Positions 34,538 to 42,747 of a DNA stretch of 64,000 bases are shown here, one piece after another; positions within the stretch are counted from its first letter, which is position 1, and each line of letters starts with the position of its first letter. Source of the DNA: Bryopsis sp. KO-2023 (lineage: Eukaryota; Chlorophyta; Ulvophyceae; Bryopsidales; Bryopsidaceae); NCBI GenBank assembly GCA_030272585.1, contig BSYQ01000009.1, forward strand, positions 4,588,001 to 4,652,000, given 5' to 3'. The notes below the pieces were generated by a model. That model was not told the origin of the DNA, made no database searches, and was given only the letters and a program-made list of their open reading frames with translations. Both the position numbers and the translations under genes were made by a program.

Positions 34538-36170
34538 CCTCGCCAGGATCATTGGTATTTTCTCTTACTGCAGGAAAACAATACCCAAGCTGGAACATCA
34601 CCTCAACACCCTCAGACAGCTCCTGGCCGCATACACAGATGCCCCCGATATTGCACAATGGAAAACCGACGTCCAGAAGGAACTCCAAACCCTGATCGCC
34701 TACGCAGTCGACCACCAAACAGACCTCGCCCTCCCAGGACTCACCGCTCGTCACTTCACACTCGAAACCGACTGGTCTGGAAACCACGCAGGGTACATCC
34801 TGTTCGCGACCGACTCCCAAGACCAGCGCCACCTCATCGACTACGGCAGCACTCGGCTACTGGAACCCACGTCGTCTTTTCTCGGCGAGCTCAAAGCCGT
34901 CAAATGGGCCCTCCAAAAAACAGCTGCCTATCGAGGACACACACCCACAACACTCAAGACGGATAACCAAGCCCTTGCTGAACAAATGCAGAAAGGCGGC
35001 CTTGGAAAAAATGACAAACGGGTGGGCCGACTGTGGGCCTGGATCCTCGGTAACGAAACCCACACAACCTTTGAATTTTTACCTGGGTCCACTAACGTCG
35101 CTGCTGATCTTCTTAGTCGGCCCACAGCCAAACACACCACCACCGTCAACACAACCACCCCTGCCACACCCCACCAACAAGCCTGGCATATCCATCGCAA
35201 GGAGCACTGGGGAGTTCACAACACACACCTCCAAGCCCGTCAGGCCGGGCACAATATTCCCAAAAAAATCATTACCGAAGTCGTCGACACCTGTCCCACC
35301 TGCGCCATTTTTTGTCCCCTGACCCAACGCCGTCCATGGGGAAAACTGCCCTACGGTGATTCGCCTGGCACTGTCCTTCATTTGGATGTTATAGGCCCCC
35401 TCACGCCGGCCCCCACTGGAGAAAAATTCATCACCTGCGTCGTCGACAGTTGCACTCGGCGCAGCCAAGCTACGGCCTCCTCCACAGTGACGTCGGACAC
35501 TATCGTGACAGCTTTGGATCTCTGGGGAAGCACACACGGCTACCCTGTGCTCCTCATCCTTGATGGGGCCGGCTACAACAGCTCTCACACCCTACGCACC
35601 TGGAGCACGCACCAAGGTGTCGAACTGATCTATACACCACCCCACAAACACAATTCAAATGGTTTGGTTGAGCGTTTTCATCGCACCCTCGCAGACAGGG
35701 TCAGAAAATCCATGCACAACAGCCCTAAACCCTGGCCACAGCACCTCGAAGCCGCCGTGCACGCCATTAATACAACGCCGAACACCACCACCGGCGTCTC
35801 CCCCCTACAGCTTTGGACCAGCTCGGCGGCCACCCAATGGACCGCAAGAGAGAAAGCGGACAAACAGCGGGCCTATCGCAACAGTTTGCGAAAAACAGTC
35901 CCCCAAGAACTTCACCCAGGCGACCTGGTCTGGCATTATGACGCCGTCCAAGCAGCAAAGAGAGAAGACAAGCTTCAGCCCCACTGGCGGGGCCCCCTCC
36001 GATTGGTCACACAACTCACGGGCTCCCTGTGGAGCACCGCCGAACTCACGCCACGAACGGGCCCAGGCCGCCGCCCTCGCGGCATCTACCACCAGGATCA
36101 TCTGCAACGATGTCATGGACGTCAACCTTGGCATGCGGCTGACGATTTCGACTGGCCCCCCAACACGTAG
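34538..36170 (+). pseudogene. E1 gag-pol, 3' part (RNase H and integrase)
   Basis: Continues the E1 frame after the foldback insertion (LARIIGIFSYC). RNase H signs: TLETDWSGNHAG, FLGELKAV, LKTDNQAL and STNVAADLLSR. Integrase signs: a zinc site HxxxH-type (HWGVHNTHL ... CPTC), then the catalytic Asp (LHLDVIGPL), the second Asp (LILDGAGYN) and Glu (NGLVERFHR). The C-terminal region (PGDLVWHYDA ... HWRGPLRLV) resembles the integrase SH3-like tail. No chromodomain is visible and no env-like frame follows; only about 160 bp separate the stop from the 3' LTR. Confidence 0.87.
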
Positions 36171-36334
36171 GCCTACTATCTCATTTTTTTCTTTTTTCGG
36201 GTTCTCAGACAGTCCCCTCCAAGGGTTGCACGCAACCAGATTTTCTACAGCCTTTTCTTTTTTTAGTGATGACTCGTCATCCCTGTTTTTCTTTCGGAGT
36301 CTCTCACAGTGGAAATCAGGCGAGGTTGGGCCCA

Positions 36335-36461
36335 TGTTCCACACAGACTGATTACAGTCTGACTAATCGGAATAGATTGTTGTGAGGAAGTGTAAGAAAG
36401 ACTCAAACGATCCACAGCTCGTTTCACGCAAGGATTGGGAAAACATGGGTTTCACTGTACA
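36335..36461 (+). repeat. E1 3' LTR (127 bp, internally deleted)
   Basis: Same ends as the 5' LTR but lacks 131 internal bp; the deletion joins at a shared AGT, suggesting short-homology repair or slippage. The flanking CTTA matches the left side. Confidence 0.92.
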
Positions 36462-37068
36462 CTTATGCTTTCTGACTTTTTTTTTTCCCGCGCGCGACCT
36501 GTCCGTGAGAGGGGGCTTCCTTTGGATGGTGTGCAAATGTTAATTCAAGTAACGACGGAGGGATTCAGAAACGTCGAAATAAGTTCCAGAGGCCTTCTTT
36601 CTTTCTTTCCTTATATTTGTATAGCAGTTTGGATTTCAGTTTTCAGCGTGTGAAACAGTTGCCAAACATCCTGACAGACATCCGATTTGCACAAAAGCCA
36701 AACTATGTGGGCCAAAAATTCCATCCAACCTTTCCCGAAGATCATATCCCATTTTGCATGGGCAACGACCCAGTCTTTGCCGAATGTATCTTGCTGTGAG
36801 GTTCAAGCTATATTTTGTTTTTCTGTTCATCTGCAGCTTGCCACTGTCTCACTGGATCCAGCGATCCAAACAGCCTTTCAACGACGGGACAGAAGCACAC
36901 AACGAAACGATCCGTTGGTGATATGTGCCCTCTCCATCACCTCACGTCCATCCTCGAATTTGTTCCAATGATCGAAACCTCGGAAAATCAGGCCTTTCGA
37001 CTGCGCTCCTCCATTTTTGGGCACTCCTCTCCCTTCCGAATTCGACCCCCAAGGTGGCGACCGTCAGT
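36462..37068. other. 5' flank of 8-cysteine protein B
   Basis: Host DNA right of E1. It must contain the promoter of protein B. No exon or clear element is seen. Confidence 0.45.
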
Positions 37069-38019
37069 ATGGCTCGTGGATCGAATTTCGCATTTCTGTT
37101 GGTTCTGCTGGTGGCGGCCGCCGGGGTTCTTCGAACTGAGGCGTTGCTCCAGGTACTGCTCCAGGTAGTGCACCACAGGAAAAGAAAGGTCGCTAGCCAT
37201 CTAATGGGTATTTCAGCTGTTGTATATTTCCGCAGATTTAGGTCGGGTCGGCGTTTTCGTTTCCTTTTCTTTGTCGAGTGGAGCAGCATTATGGCCAGGC
37301 GGCTTTAGCCCATCCGCATAGGATCCTGTCAAACATCCCTTTGCACCCGAATGGGTTGTGTTGGGCAATAATTGCCGCCTTTCTGTTTTGGCTTGTCCAT
37401 CGTCAGTGTCATTCGTCAAAGCCTCCGTTCACCATGAGGGTTCTGCAGAAAACCATAGGCGCTAGCTTTTTTTTTGGGTGCGGCTTTGTGATCAGTTGAT
37501 TGTTTGATTTTTCACACGCTGCAGACAAGGTCCGATGCCAGAACCTCGGGGATCAATTCTTTGGAGGAGCTGGATAGTGAGGGGCCTCTCCAAAGGCTCG
37601 TGAGGATTCGTGCAGGGAACCAGCAGTTCAGAGACAATACTTCTGCATGCCAGAGATCCACCATCGGACTGCTTGTGGGTTGTGCCAAGCAATACACCTA
37701 CCTGGTGAACACTTTCGGCCAATTCGGGACTGGAAGGCTCTTCCCCCCAGGATTGACGGAAGACATGCTGACTCCGGAGTTTCTGGACAGTATGCCCCTA
37801 CCCCCCAGCAAGAGGTGCTGTGATAATGCGAAAGTGTTCCAGAAAAACTTCTGTGCATGCCGAGAAGAGACGATTTTGTCTTTCCGTAACTGGGGATTCT
37901 TTGATCCTCTCCTGACCCTCCCGTTTGCCAATTTTCTGTACGGAGAACAATGTGGAGCAGAAACCTTTCTTGCTGATCAATGCCCGAATGGAAACCCATT
38001 CAACACAGTCGGCGGTTGA
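37069..38019 (+). CDS. Secreted 8-cysteine-motif (LTP-like) protein B
   Basis: Exons 37069-37152 and 37525-38019 give 192 residues. Exon 1 is again a 28-residue signal peptide (NFAFLLVLLVAAAGVLRTEA), and the intron falls at the same codon and phase as in protein A. The eight cysteines have spacings 10, 44, 10, 1, 30 and 9, nearly identical to the paralogue. DART/DARE-SGINS, MPLPPS, FDPL, FANFLYGEQC and CPNGNPF align. Splice sites: cag|gtactg and ctgcag|aca. The two genes are in the same orientation and separated mainly by the E1/E2 insertion, so they are a tandem duplication later pushed apart. Confidence 0.82.
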
Positions 38020-39958
38020 ACGTGATTCAGAGGCCTCAAAAGAAGTGAGCTGGATTTTTACTTTTTGGGGAAAGAAGCAGCAGTGAGATTTGACCCCCGG
38101 GGGTCATGTTCTGTGGTGATAGCCGTGCAAAGAAGTGTTGAATGGTTTTTTGACCCGTTTCTGGAGGCTGTGGGATTTGGGGGGTGGCTAGTGTCAGCAC
38201 ATGTTCGTAGTCCGAATATAGACTTTTCAAGGGGTATGGCTTGCACGTGATTTCATTTGTCATTGGAAAGAGAGCATGTGCAGCAACTGTGCATCTTAAG
38301 GGTAAAATTTGGTGGATAAATTTCCTGGTCCTGGGTTCAATGGGGAGCAATAGGGTGGGGGGGTTATCTGACAGTCTGAGCTGGCCCACTGGGCAGTTCA
38401 TCGACATTAAATGCTTGCTGTGTGTGGTGTGTGTGCGGCTTTTACGTGATTTTCATCTGTGCATTGTTTCGTTGATATCTGGCAATACTGCAATGGCATG
38501 TAAGAAAAGAAAAAATAAAACGCGGATTTGATGTTGAGTTGATGTTATTTTGGGTGGGTTTTTGAATTTGAAAGACGGGTGTTTTTCCGTGTGAAAAGTG
38601 AAAAGAACATGCGATTGGAAGAGGGGTGAATGTTGATGTTTTGTCCAGTGTGGAGTATATGGCTTGTATGTGATTTCAAAACGAAAACGAAAAACCAAAC
38701 AAGAACCTGCTTCAGGAAACTTTTGAATCATGGCCATCTTGCAATTCAGGATGTACCGATCGGATTTGACCACAGATCAATTTGAGAATGGATGGGACAC
38801 ATTCTGAAAACAAAAATAAATATTGCTTTGTCATAATTGAAAACTAATGCTTTGGTCAGGCAGATAGCGATTCAATGTGGGGTAAAAAAAAATTGTACAC
38901 ACATATTCATCTACATAAATCTGTATATATATATAAATCCCACCATCAAATTCTACACCCCAACACAAGACAGGAATTTATGTTTGTTTGTTTGAAAAAA
39001 AAGTCGTACCAACAAATTTTGAAAAAAGAGATTCTTTTCCGACCACCACCAATATGGTAAACAGTAAACGCTCCATCACAGCAGTTCAGATTTCATTGTG
39101 GAGGACATGCGCTGAGACGAAGCCGCAACGATTTCGTGAGCACCGATCAGAGATCTTCCCCCCCTTACGAGAACCCTCATGACGAATCAACTTTTTCAGT
39201 CATGGATGTGACATATCCCTTACGAAGTGAGGGGTATCAAGAGAATTACAAAGTGCTTCAGACCAGTCCCTTAAGTCTTGCCACATTCGGCTCAACTGTT
39301 TTCCTCAACTAAACACAACTACCAATTATCCTTAACGGTAATTGATCCCATAAGCAACACACTAGTCATCCAACCTGCTACAGGCCTCCCCGCCTAACCG
39401 AAATCGTGCCCTCACGATTGGATCAAAAGAAAAACATTGGTCAGCTCATCGACCTGGAATAATCTCAACACTCTTTTTTGTTTTCTCTCCCTCTTCTGGT
39501 CAATCTCACTAGAAAACAATATCCTGACCTGTCTTGCCTCAACATTCATCATGTCACAAAAACACTGTTTCAACCCCCCTGTTCTGTTCTATCCTCCCCA
39601 AAATTGTTATTTCCTTTTTCAACTGTACCCTTGCCACTCAATGTGCAATCAGTCAAATACTGATGCAAAAAATCAATCTCAATAACCCACTGTTTCTGGG
39701 CCTCTCAGTGCATGCAACAAAACACTCAGTCCCAAAAAACTTTATCCTTTCCCTTTTTCTTTACTTCCACAAAGAATCACTGATCAAATCAATACAACTT
39801 CAAGACCCCAATAAGAATCTCAATCTCAAAAATTTGTTCAGCAACTCAAAGAAAATCAAGACAACTTCAATACTACCCACACTTTCATAACCTCCCAGCA
39901 ATCGCAAAGAAAATTAATGCCTCAGTTTTTTTCACTTGCCATAGTGGCAGCAACTTAC
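38020..39958. other. Spacer; possible remnant LTR on the minus strand near 39396
   Basis: Mostly AT-rich DNA with microsatellites. On the minus strand near 39396 a purine tract GGCGGGGAGGCC is followed by TGTAGCAGG, the usual look of a polypurine tract next to an LTR start. No second LTR or coding remnant supports it. The 3' exons of the acidic-protein gene should also lie here but could not be identified. Confidence 0.35.
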
Positions 39959-41227
39959 CTCCGACACTGACCGCTCCTCTCTCTTGTCAATCATGACCAT
40001 CCAGCAAACTCCTCCTGGATCCCACAGACTGATTCGAAATTGCTCACTGCTTGTGTCGTTTTGCTGAGGCCCTTTGTGCGCATCCTCATTCATCCTTGGT
40101 CGTAGCATGCACGTATTTCCAGCCCATTTGACGTCAAAAAGTTCAATTGTAAGTTGAAGAAGAGAAGTCTCATTTCCCAGTCCAGGATCCCAAAGTCGCG
40201 AACCACACCCTTCAGGAACGGCACCATCGACTGACTTCACTGTCATTCCTTCACCTTCCTTGCTCCTGTGAATCGATTCCTCGAACGCACCTCGATTCTC
40301 TTCAGAATGGACGATAGGCAACATCCGTGGAATTTCGCGGAACCCATTCTCTCCAGTATTGCACTGCTCGCAACGGACTTCTCTCCGACTTTGGTTCAAT
40401 TTTGATAGGTCATCATCAGTCTCAGCAATGACCCTCTCAGCTGCACTGGTATCTTTTTTGTCGTGGGCATCGCCAGAACAGGGTATGGCATTGCACTTTT
40501 CCTCAGGAACACCGTTTGGCTCATCAGAGATCATGTCCTTGGATTCATCCTTTCCCAAATGCTCCTTTAGCTCAACAACACAGCCAAGCTCTTCCCTGTC
40601 GCTGTTGTCATTGTTGCCGTCCACAAGCTCGACTACGGAACTTCCATTTTCTTCCAAAACAACGCGCTGCTCAGAGAGTCCCACTGCACTTTGATTACCC
40701 GTCTTCTCTTCAGTATCTTCATCGTCAAACTCCGATACCATGCTATCACCCTCGGCCATTTCCTTCCCACTCTCAAGCATATTGTTGTCAACGCCATCAC
40801 TTTCAGCCGTGTGCTGGTGCTCTGTCAATTCGGCGGGTATGGTTTCGACAAGGTTTCCATGCTCCACAGGAAAAACATTCGACTCTGCGATAGGGCATAT
40901 AATAGCCCGTGGAGCCATCACTACCTTTTGCCTCGCCTTCCGATCAATCACGCCCATGATAAACTGAGCAAACAGGCCCTCAAGTTCTTGCCCATAAGCA
41001 AGGGCTTCTTCTTCCGTTCGAAACTGTTCATCCTCATCGTCACAAGCATCGATATGCTTTTGAAAAAGCTTATCCCAACCCTTCACTAGCTCTTCTAGTG
41101 AGCAATCCAACCGTTCAGCGACTGAGCGCAATTTCTCGAAGAGAATTGCTCCAATGTCTGATGCCTCGTCCATGCTGTTTTTGCTCACGACTGAGTTGGG
41201 CAACTGGGCGAGCAGTTGAACGTCCAT
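39959..41227 (-). CDS. Acidic protein of unknown function, first coding exon
   Basis: One long exon of 423 codons from ATG at 41227 (MDVQLLAQLP) to a strong donor at 39958 (tcggag|gtaagt), phase 0, so the C-terminus is in later exons not found. Residues 20 to about 110 are predicted helical (AILFEKLRSVAERLDCSLEE, ALAYGQELEGLFAQFIMG). Residues 130-330 are very acidic and probably disordered (EFDDEDTEEK). Two copies of a SRLWDPG / SLWDPGG motif flank the last 80 residues (SLLQLTIELFDVKW). I do not recognise the family. A TTCCCAG just upstream of the ATG could mean a 5' non-coding exon. Confidence 0.6.
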
Positions 41228-41520
41228 AAAGCCAGCAACTGGGAAGAGAGAGAAGGAGCGGTGTGCCAGAGGACAGTCTACCACGATCAAAAAGAGAAGC
41301 TTTCAGTGTCGAGCAGATAAAACCTCAACACTACCCAAATGTCAGAGTGCACGCCAATAAAAACGTTGATGATCACTTCGTCCCTCAGCAAGAAAAATGG
41401 TCGCCGCCACACAGCCCAATTACAAACACGTGCAACGTTCCACGTCGCAGCCGTCAATAGGAAATCAGAAAAAGCTGCTCGAAACAACAGCAAGAAAGTC
41501 GCTGGCAGAAAGCCTGTTAT

Positions 41521-41758
41521 GACGTCACACGCGTGTGTCACGGTGTGTCGCCACGTGTACATGTGTGTCGCCACGTGTGTCACCTGTCGTGACACATTTG
41601 CATCTGTCCCCACACGGTGGTAGCAGGGTCCAATCACCAAGTATGGTGATTGCTACCATGTGTACTAGCAACGCTCATAAAAGGCGTTGGTACACTCTCT
41701 TTCCAGGTTTTGGTTTGAGAAAGACTTTCACTGCCACTGAAAGTCAAGCAGCACAACA
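41521..41758 (+). repeat. E4 5' LTR (left border uncertain)
   Basis: Ends CAACA just before the primer-binding site. It contains two CACGTG boxes in a 20-bp direct repeat (41552 and 41572), a stem-loop CAATCACC/GGTGATTG at 41631-41652, and a TATA-like CATAAAAGG at 41676. Confidence 0.55.
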
Positions 41759-41760
41759 TT

Positions 41761-41772
41761 TGGTTTCGGAGC
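41761..41772 (+). other. E4 primer-binding site
   Basis: TGGTTTCGGAGC, two bases after CAACA. Confidence 0.85.
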
Positions 41773-41889
41773 GAAGGGAAAGGAAAAGGAAACGATAAGG
41801 AGGACAACAAGGAGGGAGCGCTTCTTGTCGAGTAAGGAAACGCCCTTGGCGAAGGTGTGCGCTTTGGGGCAAAGGTGACTTACTCTTAC

Positions 41890-41993
41890 TGATAGTAGTA
41901 ACTCGGGTTTAGGGGTATTGTGTAGTACAATGGGATGTACGACAGGGTTTATAGGGCAGGGGGCCCTCCTGTAAAAATTAATCTTCCCAGTGA

Positions 41994-42028
<35 letters not shown>

Positions 42029-42062
42029 TGCTTGTGTCTCGGGGTCCTAGACCCCCTTATCA
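41890..42062 (+). repeat. E3 5' LTR
   Basis: TGATAGTAG...TTATCA. It includes a (CT)n(GT)n tract of the same length in both LTRs. Confidence 0.95.
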
Positions 42063-42064
42063 TT

Positions 42065-42076
42065 TGGTTTCGGAGC
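42065..42076 (+). other. E3 primer-binding site
   Basis: TGGTTTCGGAGC, two bases after the LTR. Confidence 0.9.
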
Positions 42077-42747
42077 AGGCGAGGCCAGGCGCACCCCACA
42101 GGAGAACTCGCGAACCCCCCCCCTAAAGATCTGACCTTAGGGATTACTAAATCCCACAGATCTGGAACTCTGTGTTCCAGGGGTCGCGAGGAGAGCTATC
42201 CTTCGAACGACGTGCTCGCGTCGTCGTTCGAAAACGTCAGGCGAAGTCGCAAAAGAATCGGAGTCCAGTGAACGAATTTCTGGAAACCTACAGATCTGTA
42301 GATCTAAAGGAAAACAAGGCGAAAGCACTACAACAGTGCAAGGAGAGCAACGATCGGCGTAAACCCGAAACGCGCAGGCGAACAACCGAAAGTGCGAACC
42401 GGCGTAGGAAAGAACGTCGTCCGGAACGACCAACTTCCGTCGACTGACGCTTCTGCCAGTAACACGAAAAATAGTCGTTCTGGCAGGTGACTCATTGTCA
42501 CTCTTTCCAGCGCGCAATCGGTTACCGCACCGCCTGAGTCACGACTGGTTCTACAGTTAGTCGTAGACTGAATCACCGGCCAAGGTACTAACCTAGTCGG
42601 CTGACAGAACGCGAACGGGAAATTAACACCCGACGTTGTCAAGTGTCAAACTCCTATCTATTTCTGACCTAGTAAGGTTCAAGAAAAGATAGCGACTAGG
42701 AGTGCAACCAGAACTGAAACAAGTTCGCATCCAAGTCACCAGAAAGT

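Larger units (their letters stand above)
22946..36461 (+). mobile_element. E1: LTR retrotransposon with retrovirus-like pol, split by nested insertions
   Basis: Bounded by LTRs at 22946-23203 and 36335-36461, both TG...CA, and flanked by the direct repeat CTTA (or ACTTA if the terminal A is shared). Primer-binding site TGGTTTCGGAGC follows the 5' LTR directly, and a G-rich tract (GAGGTTGGGCCC) precedes the 3' LTR. The internal frame encodes gag-like, protease, RT, RNase H and integrase parts in one ORF. It is interrupted at 25685-34529 by a foldback hAT element that itself carries E2. The insertion lies in the spacer between the two 8-cysteine genes. Confidence 0.92.

Noticed and set aside
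40359..41089. Several plus-strand frames of 75-132 codons
   Set aside because: All are shadows of the long acidic minus-strand exon.
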